The notes below the pieces were generated by a model. It did no database searches, was not told the origin of the DNA, and was given only the letters and a program-made list of their open reading frames with translations. Below are positions 36,587 to 43,840 of a stretch of 43,840 nt of DNA, one piece after another. Origin of the DNA: a candidate division WWE3 bacterium GW2011_GWB1_41_6 (GTDB lineage: Bacteria; Patescibacteriota; WWE3; UBA101185; UBA10185); NCBI GenBank assembly GCA_000997355.1, contig LCBS01000002.1, positions 11,144 to 54,983 of the forward strand, given 5' to 3'. Position 1 is the first letter of the stretch. Every line of letters starts with the position of its first letter. The position numbers and the translations under genes were made by a program.

Positions 36587-37846
36587 TTAATCAAGAAAAC
36601 TCTGATAATTCCTGGTTACTTTATACGATTGTACTTGTCTGATAGTTTCGAGTACAACCGAAACAACGATCAAAAGCCCCGTACCGCCAATGGCAAAATT
36701 GCTTAAACCTCCCAAAACCTGTAAAAGAAATGGCATGATCGCAACAAGTCCCAGGAACATTGCGCCTGCAAGTGTAATCCTATTTATAACATCCTTAAGA
36801 TACCTTGTAGTCGCTGAACCCGGTCTTATACCCGAAATGAAACCGCCCCTCTTTTTAACATCATCCGAGATCTTTTGGGGGTTGAACTGCACGGAAGTAT
36901 AAAAATACGTAAAACCAAAAACCAGTAAAAAGTATAAAACATTGTACAAAATACCGGACTCCGTGAAGTTAGCCGCTAAAAATCTCCCTGCCTCCTGTAG
37001 TGTGGGGTTTGTAGTAGCCTGTAGGGGGCCCGCGATCATCGAAGGAAGCAGTACGACGGATACGGCAAAGATTATAGGAATGACGCCTGCCTGGTTGATC
37101 TTTATAGGCAGATAGCTTCGTACTTTCTGTGAACGGACACCCGCCCGGCCGTACTCTATCGGAATATTCCTTGTACCCTCGTTAACCAGTACCACACCTG
37201 CAATAATTAGCAAAGTCAGGGCGGCAAATATCAGAACGTTTATAAAACTTTGCGTTTCGATCGTCGAAACGAACTGAACGATCGATATAGGCAAACGGCT
37301 AATAATACCGACGAAGATAAGCATCGAGATACCATTCCCGATCCCGTATTCCGTGACAAGTTCACCTATCCACATCAATAACATACTGCCGGCAGTGAGA
37401 GTTAATATGAGAATTATGAGCTGTACCACGTTCAAAGAATTGATAACCTCCTGACGGTTCAACAAAAAATACATTCCGTATGATTGTAATAATGCGAAGG
37501 GAACAGTCAGGAACCTGGTATACATGTTGATTTTTTCTCGGCCGGATTCACCTTCTTTAGACAATTCTTCTAAAGAAGGGATCATCATTGTGAATAACTG
37601 GAGCACGATCGAAGCGTTAATATAAGGATTTAAACCGAGTGTAACGATGGAAAAGTTTTGCAAACCACCTCCGCTAAAAAGATCGAATAGTCCGAGAATG
37701 CTATTACCTTCAAGGTACGATTTCAGCGCAGAGGTATCAACACCGGGAACCGGTATGTGAGCGAGCAGACGGAAGATAAATATTATCATTACCGAAAATA
37801 CAATTCTCCGTCTAAGTTCAGGAAATCTAAATAATATATTTGTCAT
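36587..37846 (-). CDS. secY: Protein translocase subunit SecY
   Basis: RRRIVFSVMIIFIFRLLAHIPVPGVD, SLEELSKEGESGREKINMYTR, LPIKINQAGVIPIIFA, GGFISGIRPGSATTRYL. Confidence 0.97.
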   Translation of the reverse strand: MTNILFRFPELRRRIVFSVMIIFIFRLLAHIPVPGVDTSALKSYLEGNSILGLFDLFSGGGLQNFSIVTLGLNPYINASIVLQLFTMMIPSLEELSKEGESGREKINMYTRFLTVPFALLQSYGMYFLLNRQEVINSLNVVQLIILILTLTAGSMLLMWIGELVTEYGIGNGISMLIFVGIISRLPISIVQFVSTIETQSFINVLIFAALTLLIIAGVVLVNEGTRNIPIEYGRAGVRSQKVRSYLPIKINQAGVIPIIFAVSVVLLPSMIAGPLQATTNPTLQEAGRFLAANFTESGILYNVLYFLLVFGFTYFYTSVQFNPQKISDDVKKRGGFISGIRPGSATTRYLKDVINRITLAGAMFLGLVAIMPFLLQVLGGLSNFAIGGTGLLIVVSVVLETIRQVQSYKVTRNYQSFLD

Positions 37847-37855
37847 TTTCTTCTA

Positions 37856-38299
37856 TCAAGAAAGTACTGCCCCTGCTTTTTCGGCTTGTTTCCTGGCGTT
37901 TTCGGAAAACTCAAACCCAGACAGATTCAGTATTTTCTTTAATTCTCCCGTACCGACAACTTTTACTTTGGTACGTTTGGTCTTCTTAATCATACCTTTT
38001 TCTATAAGAGTTTGTGGAGTAATTTCTAAACCATCTTCAAAAATGTTCAACCTATCCAATGTTATTGTTATTGTTTTGTAGCGTTTAGGACTCTTGAATC
38101 TGCTAAGAATTGGCAATTTTCTGAACAAAGGAACTTGTCCGCCTTCGAACCCGGCGGGGATGTTCTTACCGGCTCTGGATTTTTGGCCTTTCTGGCCTTT
38201 TCCTACAGTATGGGCGCCCTTGCCGCTACCCCGACCGCGTCCGACGATCTTTTTAGGTTTCCTATTTCCTTTTATTTTTTTTATATTATGTAATTCCAT
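37856..38299 (-). CDS. rplO: 50S ribosomal protein L15
   Basis: MELHNIKKIKGNRKPKKIVGRGRGSGKGAHTVGKGQKGQKSRAGKNIPAGFEGGQVPLFRKLP; start 38299. Confidence 0.95.
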   Translation of the reverse strand: MELHNIKKIKGNRKPKKIVGRGRGSGKGAHTVGKGQKGQKSRAGKNIPAGFEGGQVPLFRKLPILSRFKSPKRYKTITITLDRLNIFEDGLEITPQTLIEKGMIKKTKRTKVKVVGTGELKKILNLSGFEFSENARKQAEKAGAVLS

Positions 38300-38301
38300 T
38301 A

Positions 38302-38760
38302 TTAACCTTTTAACTTTGATAATGCCTTGATCGTACATTTTACATTACCAAGTTTATTATTTGAACCAAGAATCTTTGCGGAAATATCTTTTATACCCGC
38401 AAGTTCAACAACGTTTCTGACCGACCCGCCTGCAATAATTCCTGAACCTTCAGGTGCCGGTTTTAAGAACACTATTGAAGAACCAAACTTATCTTCAACC
38501 TCATGAGCGATGGTTGACCCTTTGAGCTTGATATCGATCATGTTCTTCTTAGCATTCTGAACTGCTTTCTGCACTGCCGAAGAAACATCCCTTGCCTTAC
38601 CCAATCCCGTCCCTACTTTGCCGTTCTTATTGCCTAAAACTACCAATGCCGTGAACCCGATCTTATTGCCTCCTCTCGTCTTTTTGGAAACCCTTTTGAT
38701 CTGTATCACTTTTTCTTCATATTCTTTTGGAGCTGAATATCTTTCCTGTCGTTCTGCCAT
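38302..38760 (-). CDS. rpsE: 30S ribosomal protein S5
   Basis: [51 protein letters not shown]. Confidence 0.97.
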   Translation of the reverse strand: MAERQERYSAPKEYEEKVIQIKRVSKKTRGGNKIGFTALVVLGNKNGKVGTGLGKARDVSSAVQKAVQNAKKNMIDIKLKGSTIAHEVEDKFGSSIVFLKPAPEGSGIIAGGSVRNVVELAGIKDISAKILGSNNKLGNVKCTIKALSKLKG

Positions 38761-38761
38761 A

Positions 38762-39121
38762 TTAAAACTCTAAACCTCCTTCACGGGCCCCGTCGGCCAA
38801 ACTTTTTACCCTGCCATGGTACCTGTATCCGCTTCTGTCAAAAACCGCTGTCTTTATCTTCTTTTCCGTTGCTTTTTGAGCCAACAGTTTTCCTACCTCA
38901 AAAGCCGCTTCCGTCTTTGTTCCTTTTTCGTGAAGCTTCTTTACGTCACCAGAAATGTCCACTAAAGTCTTGCCTTGAGTATCATCAATCAGTTGGGCGT
39001 ATGTATAGTTCAAAGAACGGAAAACCGACAATCTCGGTCTTCCAGCCGTTCCGAACACTTTTTTTCTGACCCTGAGTTTCCTTCTTTCCCTATTAGTTTT
39101 TCTTAAAATTACTTTATACAT
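38762..39121 (-). CDS. rplR: 50S ribosomal protein L18
   Basis: [33 protein letters not shown]-type core; [28 protein letters not shown]. Confidence 0.96.
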   Translation of the reverse strand: MYKVILRKTNRERRKLRVRKKVFGTAGRPRLSVFRSLNYTYAQLIDDTQGKTLVDISGDVKKLHEKGTKTEAAFEVGKLLAQKATEKKIKTAVFDRSGYRYHGRVKSLADGAREGGLEF

Positions 39122-39135
39122 ACGATGTTCTTATA

Positions 39136-39675
39136 TTAAACTTTTCCTGACTTTCCGGCTTTCCTTCTTACTATTTCGCCTATGTATTTAATACCTTTAC
39201 CTTTATAGGGTTCAGGTTTCCTAATTTTTCTTATTTTCGCTGCGGTCAATCCGACAAGCTGTTTATCATTTCCCTTTATCGTAATATTCTGTTGGTCAGG
39301 AACTTCTATTGTTATTCCTTCGGGTGCTTCATATTCTACGGGATGGGAAAAACCTACACTTAAGGAAACACCTTTCGGCATGGGTTTAGCCCTATACCCA
39401 ACCCCAACCAGCTCCAGTTTCTTTTCAAAACCTTCGGAAACTCCCAGTATCATATTTGCGATCAAAGCCCTAGTAAGCCCCCAGTATGCATCCGCGTCGC
39501 CCGTTTGCCTTGCGATCTCTACTGTTAACACTCCATCGGTTTGGGATACTTTGATTTCAGACCTAACCGTATATGATAGCTCACCTCTGGAACCTTTAAC
39601 AACAACGTTTCTTCCGTTAATCTCAACGGATACGCCTTGTGGTATTTCGATGGGTTTTTTTCCTATACGTGACAT
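39136..39675 (-). CDS. rplF: 50S ribosomal protein L6
   Basis: MSRIGKKPIEIPQGVSVEINGRNVVVKGSRGELS; RKPEPYKGKGIKYIGEIVRRKAGKSGK. Confidence 0.97.
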   Translation of the reverse strand: MSRIGKKPIEIPQGVSVEINGRNVVVKGSRGELSYTVRSEIKVSQTDGVLTVEIARQTGDADAYWGLTRALIANMILGVSEGFEKKLELVGVGYRAKPMPKGVSLSVGFSHPVEYEAPEGITIEVPDQQNITIKGNDKQLVGLTAAKIRKIRKPEPYKGKGIKYIGEIVRRKAGKSGKV

Positions 39676-39682
39676 ATTACTT

Positions 39683-40081
39683 TTACTTTACGGAACAAAT
39701 AAGCTCCCCTCCCAGTTTTCTTTTCTTGGCTTCGGATCCTTCCATAATTCCTCTTGATGTCGAGACTACTAGCGTACCATATCCCCCTGCAACTCTTTCG
39801 ATATCCTTGTAACTTTTATAAACTCTTCTTCCCGGCTTGGAGATCCTTTTTACATCGGTAACTCTTGGCAAACCATTCTCATAAGAAAGGTCAAGATGAA
39901 TTTTCTTTCCGGCTGTTCCACTTTCTTTAAATACTTTGACGTTTTCCAAAAAACCGGATTTTTGCAAATTTTTAGCCACTTCCTCGCTTTCCTTGCTATG
40001 AGGAACTTCGATGGAACGTCGGCCGGCCATTGAGGCGTTTTTAATGGAACTTAACATGTTCGACAACAAATCTACAGACAT
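39683..40081 (-). CDS. rpsH: 30S ribosomal protein S8
   Basis: SVDLLSNMLSSIKNASMAGRRSIEVPHSK; ISKPGRRVYKSYKDIERVAGGYGTLVVSTSRGIMEGSEAKKRKLGGELIC. Confidence 0.96.
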   Translation of the reverse strand: MSVDLLSNMLSSIKNASMAGRRSIEVPHSKESEEVAKNLQKSGFLENVKVFKESGTAGKKIHLDLSYENGLPRVTDVKRISKPGRRVYKSYKDIERVAGGYGTLVVSTSRGIMEGSEAKKRKLGGELICSVK

Positions 40082-40083
40082 TT

Positions 40084-40269
40084 TTACCAGCTAGCCTTTC
40101 TTACACCGGGGAGTTCTCCCTTATGGGACATCTCTCTAAAACATTTCCTGCACATCTTGAACCTGCGCATATATCCTCTTGGGTTGCCGCAGATACTGCA
40201 ACGGTGGTATGTTCTTACCGTAAATTTATTCGGTTTCTTATGTTTTTCAATTAACGCTTTTTTTGCCAT
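40084..40269 (-). CDS. rpsN: 30S ribosomal protein S14, zinc-binding short form
   Basis: 61 aa, [38 protein letters not shown]. Confidence 0.96.
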   Translation of the reverse strand: MAKKALIEKHKKPNKFTVRTYHRCSICGNPRGYMRRFKMCRKCFREMSHKGELPGVRKASW

Positions 40270-40288
40270 ATATTTAACAAATTATTAA

Positions 40289-40843
40289 TTAACTGCTTTT
40301 CCTTTCATCTTTCTTAAACGGAAAGCCAAGTTCTCTAAGCAGTGCGAGATTATGATCCTTATTATTCCCTTCCATGACCACGGTCACCTGTAACCCTCTT
40401 ATACCCTTAACAGTATTGGGATTAACTTCTGGGAATATTACATGTTCTCTTAGGCCAACCGAGTAATTACCGTTTTCATCAAAAGATGTTGTATTCAAAC
40501 CTCTAAAGTCTCTGACACGAGGTAGCACTACGTTCAGGAACTTATCTAAAAACGCCCACATTCTATCACCCCTAAGCGTAACTGCATACCCCACCACTTC
40601 ATTCTTGCGCATCTTAAACCCCGCCTCTGACTTCCTCGACTTTCTCGGGAACGGTCTTTGTCCCGTAATCAGACTAAGATCGTTGATCAATGAATCCACT
40701 GCTTCCCTGCTATCCCTGTATGAACCCATGCCAGAATTTACCGAGATCTTCTTTAGTCGGGGAACTTCCATTATATTAGAAAGTTTAAATTCTTTCATAA
40801 GTTTTGGAGCTATTGTCTTTTGATACGTTTCTTTCATTTTCAT
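40289..40843 (-). CDS. rplE: 50S ribosomal protein L5
   Basis: NIMEVPRLKKISVNSGMGSYRDS; RGDRMWAFLDKFLNVVLPRVRDFRGLNTTSFDENGNYSVGLREHVIFPEV. Confidence 0.97.
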   Translation of the reverse strand: MKMKETYQKTIAPKLMKEFKLSNIMEVPRLKKISVNSGMGSYRDSREAVDSLINDLSLITGQRPFPRKSRKSEAGFKMRKNEVVGYAVTLRGDRMWAFLDKFLNVVLPRVRDFRGLNTTSFDENGNYSVGLREHVIFPEVNPNTVKGIRGLQVTVVMEGNNKDHNLALLRELGFPFKKDERKSS

Positions 40844-40850
40844 ATATAAA

Positions 40851-41165
40851 TTAGCTCGTTTCTAAAACATCCCCCGTTCTCTTATTGATACGGTACTTTT
40901 TTCCATCCACTAATGTATATCCGATTCTCACGGCCTTTCCGAGTTTGTCATCAAAATACATTACATTGGAAATATCAATTGGCTTTTCAACCGTGATGAT
41001 TCCGCCTTCCTTGGAAACCGCACCGGGCTTCACATGCCTTTTTACCCTATTCACACCCTCAACCAGTACTTTCTTTTTTGCCGTATCAACTACCAGCACT
41101 TTACCTTTTTTTCCTTTGTCTTTTCCGGCAATTACTATGACCGGATCATTTTTTCTTATCTTCAT
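40851..41165 (-). CDS. rplX: 50S ribosomal protein L24
   Basis: MKIRKNDPVIVIAGKDKGKKGKVLVVD; start 41165 with SD AAGGAGG upstream. Confidence 0.95.
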   Translation of the reverse strand: MKIRKNDPVIVIAGKDKGKKGKVLVVDTAKKKVLVEGVNRVKRHVKPGAVSKEGGIITVEKPIDISNVMYFDDKLGKAVRIGYTLVDGKKYRINKRTGDVLETS

Positions 41166-41166
41166 G

Positions 41167-41535
41167 TTATAAAACCTCCTTGGCAAGCGAGGCGACTTTT
41201 AAATAACCTTTATCCCTTATTTCCCTGCCTATCGGCCCGAACACACGTGTTCCTACCATCGTGACATCTTTGTTTACTACCACAGCTGCGTTGTCATCAA
41301 ATCTTATATAGCTTCCATCCTTTCGCCTTCGTTCCTTTTTAGTCCGTACTATCATAGCTTTAACAATTGAATGATCCTTAACAGTCCCGACTGAGGTTGC
41401 ACCTTTTACAACTACTGTAACAACATCCCCTACGTAAGCGAACCTACGCTTCGAGTTACCCGGGATTCCCACAACTTTTAGAGCCTTAGCCCCGGAATTA
41501 TCTGCAACTCTTAATACTGTTCCAACCGGTATCAT
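41167..41535 (-). CDS. rplN: 50S ribosomal protein L14
   Basis: MIPVGTVLRVADNSGAKALKVVGIPG; TMVGTRVFGPIGREIRDKGYLKVASLAKEVL. Confidence 0.97.
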   Translation of the reverse strand: MIPVGTVLRVADNSGAKALKVVGIPGNSKRRFAYVGDVVTVVVKGATSVGTVKDHSIVKAMIVRTKKERRRKDGSYIRFDDNAAVVVNKDVTMVGTRVFGPIGREIRDKGYLKVASLAKEVL

Positions 41536-41544
41536 AATTAATCC

Positions 41545-41811
41545 TTATTTCTTTCCTTCAGATAAATTTTCCGTTACTATCCATGTAACTTCCTTACTTA
41601 GCGGCCTGCATTCCTCAATAACCACTTCGTCACCTTCTTTTATTGGGTTATCAATCCTGGCTTTGAACCTTCTTGTATTCTTAACCATCTTCCCATAAAT
41701 CGGGTGTTTCTTGGGCAACTCTACTGCAACAACCACTGTCTTTTGCATCTTTGCTGAAACTACTTTTCCTTTTAGTATTTTTTTACTCACTTTCCTCCTC
41801 ATTTTTAACAA
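41545..41811 (-). CDS. rpsQ: 30S ribosomal protein S17 (start uncertain: 41811 or 41802)
   Basis: KGKVVSAKMQKTVVVAVELPKKHPIYGKMVKNTRRFKARIDNPIKEGDEVVIEECRPLSK. Confidence 0.95.
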   Translation of the reverse strand: MLKMRRKVSKKILKGKVVSAKMQKTVVVAVELPKKHPIYGKMVKNTRRFKARIDNPIKEGDEVVIEECRPLSKEVTWIVTENLSEGKK

Positions 41812-42007
41812 TACTATTTTCTTTTTCCTGCTCGTTTTTCACTGTTAAAACCCTAGCCAGATCTTTTCTTATAGCCCTTACCTTACGTAAGTTCTTATCT
41901 TTGCCGAGTATTATCCCCTCCATAGAGTCTTCGATCTGTTTTTTCAGATCTTTCACCGTTTCGTTTAACTCTTCTATGCTTTTGTTCCTAATTTCTTTTA
42001 ATTCCAT
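41783..42007 (-). CDS. rpmC: 50S ribosomal protein L29
   Basis: MELKEIRNKSIEELNETVKDLKKQ...KNLRKVRAIRKDLARVLTV between rplP and rpsQ. Confidence 0.92.
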   Translation of the reverse strand: MELKEIRNKSIEELNETVKDLKKQIEDSMEGIILGKDKNLRKVRAIRKDLARVLTVKNEQEKENSIVKNEEESE

Positions 42008-42021
42008 ATAATTTAAATATA

Positions 42022-42429
42022 TTAATTCCTGACCAAAAACCTTGTTTTGATCGGCAGCTTATCTGATGCTCTTCTGAACGCACCTCGTGCAATATCTTCG
42101 GTCACTCCTGATATTTCAAATATTATCTTGCCCGGTTTAATAACGGCTGCGTAATGATCGGTAGGTGACTTTCCGCTTCCCATCCTGGTTTCATTAGGTT
42201 TCTTTGCGATAGCTTTGTCAGGGAAAACTCTTATCCATAATTTCCCGCCTCTTTTAGTGTTCTGGGCAATCGCTTTTCGCGCAGCTTCGATCTGCCTGGA
42301 TGTCAAAAGTCCTCTATCTTCAGCTTTTAAAGCATACTCACCAAAAGAAATGACCGCACCTCTCACGGCAATACCTCTGTTAGTTCCTCTTTGATGTTTT
42401 CTGTACTTTACTTTTTTAGGTAATAACAT
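42022..42429 (-). CDS. rplP: 50S ribosomal protein L16
   Basis: LLPKKVKYRKHQRGTNRG; GKLWIRVFPDKAIAKKPNETRMGSGKSPTDHYAAVIKPGKIIFEISGV. Confidence 0.97.
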   Translation of the reverse strand: MLLPKKVKYRKHQRGTNRGIAVRGAVISFGEYALKAEDRGLLTSRQIEAARKAIAQNTKRGGKLWIRVFPDKAIAKKPNETRMGSGKSPTDHYAAVIKPGKIIFEISGVTEDIARGAFRRASDKLPIKTRFLVRN

Positions 42430-42448
42430 ACATAACTTCTAACTTTAT

Positions 42449-43084
42449 TTACTTTATGGATTTTTCTCCTTTATAGATCCATACTTTTACACCAACCACA
42501 CCGTATATCAGTTTTGCGTCAACCTGCGCGTAATCGATATCCGCTCGTAGGGTTTGGGAAGGAACGGAACCTCTGGTAATAACTTCCGATCTTGATATAG
42601 AATTTCCTCCGCTTAGCAATCCTGAGATCCTTATCTTTATTCCTTTTGCACCTCTGTCAATTGCCGCGTTTGCTGCCGATAATAGAGTTCTTCTATACGG
42701 GATCCTTCTTTTTAACTGACGTGCAATATAATCCGCGACAAGCTGAGCTTCTATCTCCGGTGTCTTCACTTCTTCAGCCGTAAGTTTTATCTTTGAGGTG
42801 GTCAGCTTTTTAAGCTGTTTTTCTACCTCCTCAACCCCGGAACCTCCGCGTCCGATCACAAGTCCGGGTTTGGAAACCTTAACAATAATGTTAACCTCAT
42901 TTACAGAGCGCTCAATATCAATACTTTTCAAACCGGCAGCATCAAACTTTTCTTTAAGGAACTTCCTGATCTTCAGATCCTCCAATGCAAGATCTGCATA
43001 GCCTTTCTTGTCGGCGAACCATTTGGAGGTCCAGTCTTTTGATATTCCGATCCTAAACCCGGTAGGGTGTATCTTCTGTCCCAT
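42449..43084 (-). CDS. rpsC: 30S ribosomal protein S3
   Basis: MGQKIHPTGFRIGISKDWTSKWFADKK; KPGLVIGRGGSGVEEVEKQLKKL; QVDAKLIYGVVGVKVWIYKGE. Confidence 0.97.
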   Translation of the reverse strand: MGQKIHPTGFRIGISKDWTSKWFADKKGYADLALEDLKIRKFLKEKFDAAGLKSIDIERSVNEVNIIVKVSKPGLVIGRGGSGVEEVEKQLKKLTTSKIKLTAEEVKTPEIEAQLVADYIARQLKRRIPYRRTLLSAANAAIDRGAKGIKIRISGLLSGGNSISRSEVITRGSVPSQTLRADIDYAQVDAKLIYGVVGVKVWIYKGEKSIK

Positions 43085-43086
43085 AT

Positions 43087-43446
43087 CTATTTACCCTCTT
43101 TGGCTTCCCTTTCCTTTAAACCTACTACTATATGACTTGTTCTTTTTAGAATCGGGTTGAATCTTGACTTAGCAATGATCTGGCCTCTTTTCAAAGGAGA
43201 GCCTCCGTTCACATATATCTCGGAAACATACAGATCATCTGTTTTAAGGTTCAGATTGTGCCTGGCATTAGCCTCAGCAGATTCCAAAGTCTTAAGTATC
43301 ATATCCGAAGCCTTTGTCGGATCCATTTTCAGGACAAGTTTGGCTTCCTTCAATGCTTTTCCTCTTATCATATCCATTACCGGTGCCACCTTTTTAGATG
43401 AGATCCTGGCACTCTTATATTTTGCATAAACATCAGCTTTGTTCAT
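43087..43446 (-). CDS. rplV: 50S ribosomal protein L22
   Basis: Start MNKADVYAKYKSARISSKKVAPVMDMIRGKAL (43446); SAEANARHNLNLKTDDLYVSEIYVNGGSPLKR. Confidence 0.95.
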   Translation of the reverse strand: MNKADVYAKYKSARISSKKVAPVMDMIRGKALKEAKLVLKMDPTKASDMILKTLESAEANARHNLNLKTDDLYVSEIYVNGGSPLKRGQIIAKSRFNPILKRTSHIVVGLKEREAKEGK

Positions 43447-43450
43447 ATTG

Positions 43451-43714
43451 TTACTTCTTGGACGAATGCGCCCTAAATTTCCTTGTCGGAGCGAATTCAC
43501 CTAATTTATGGCCCACCATGGATTCGGTGATAAACACCGGAAGATGCTGCTTGCCGTTGTGTACTTCTAACGTCATTCCAACCATATCAGGAACGATAGT
43601 AGAACGCCTTGCCCAGGTCCTGATCGGTTTGTTCTGGTTGCTCTCTTTCATCTTAATTACTTTTTCCATAAGCTTTTCATCTATGTATATTCCTTTTTTT
43701 AGTGACCTGGTCAT
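43451..43714 (-). CDS. rpsS: 30S ribosomal protein S19
   Basis: [72 protein letters not shown]. Confidence 0.97.
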   Translation of the reverse strand: MTRSLKKGIYIDEKLMEKVIKMKESNQNKPIRTWARRSTIVPDMVGMTLEVHNGKQHLPVFITESMVGHKLGEFAPTRKFRAHSSKK

Positions 43715-43717
43715 ATT

Positions 43718-43840
43718 TTATTTTCTCCTGGGCCTTCTGGCCTTAACAACGAACTTACTGGTATTCTTCCTGCTTCTGGTCTTCTTGCCTCGTGTCTGCC
43801 AACCCCAAGGTGACTTAGGCGCGGGCATACCAATACCGTT
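43718..43840 (-). CDS. rplB: 50S ribosomal protein L2, C-terminal fragment (runs off the window; absent from the ORF track)
   Basis: Reverse-strand translation NGIGMPAPKSPWGWQTRGKKTRSRKNTSKFVVKARRPRRK*. Confidence 0.92.
   Translation of the reverse strand, partial: NGIGMPAPKSPWGWQTRGKKTRSRKNTSKFVVKARRPRRK

Noticed and set aside
1-43840. CRISPR array, tRNA, rRNA, transposase or phage genes
   Set aside because: No regularly spaced repeats, cloverleaf-like tRNA, rRNA segment, IS ends or mobile-element proteins seen by eye.
1-43840. Alternative genetic code (UGA as Gly, as in some CPR lineages)
   Set aside because: TGA works as a stop, e.g. at 9754-9756 directly before a terminator, and ribosomal protein genes end normally without in-frame TGA; standard code 11 fits.

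Overview
The window appears to come from a Patescibacteria/CPR-type genome (inference from the missing rpmD/L30 and gene content; not confirmed). It has two parts. (1) About 1-34 kb is a dense, mostly minus-strand surface-glycan locus: GT2 and GT4 glycosyltransferases, several multi-pass GT-C/GT39-like transferases, a DUF2079 protein, two Wzx-type flippases, a stand-alone LABN-domain protein, UDP-sugar dehydrogenase, FkbM and other methyltransferases, and a sulfotransferase next to a Cys-rich secreted protein. (2) About 34.9-43.84 kb is a minus-strand S10/spc ribosomal protein operon (rplB end through rplO, no rpmD), then secY-ybaB-adk-map. The main observations are: (a) a recurrent promoter architecture in which transcription-unit-leading genes have a -10 box (often extended TGn) only 6-8 nt before the ATG, implying leaderless mRNAs, while several internal genes carry AGGAGG-type Shine-Dalgarno sites; (b) a divergent gene pair whose two leaderless-type -10 boxes sit within a 34-bp gap; (c) a GT2 gene broken by an internal out-of-frame deletion; (d) a strong bidirectional terminator-like hairpin between divergent genes; (e) a putative lectin-like Cys-rich protein translationally coupled to a GT-C gene beside a sulfotransferase; (f) an adenylate kinase with divergent AMP-site motifs. 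All assignments were made by eye; no database search was run.
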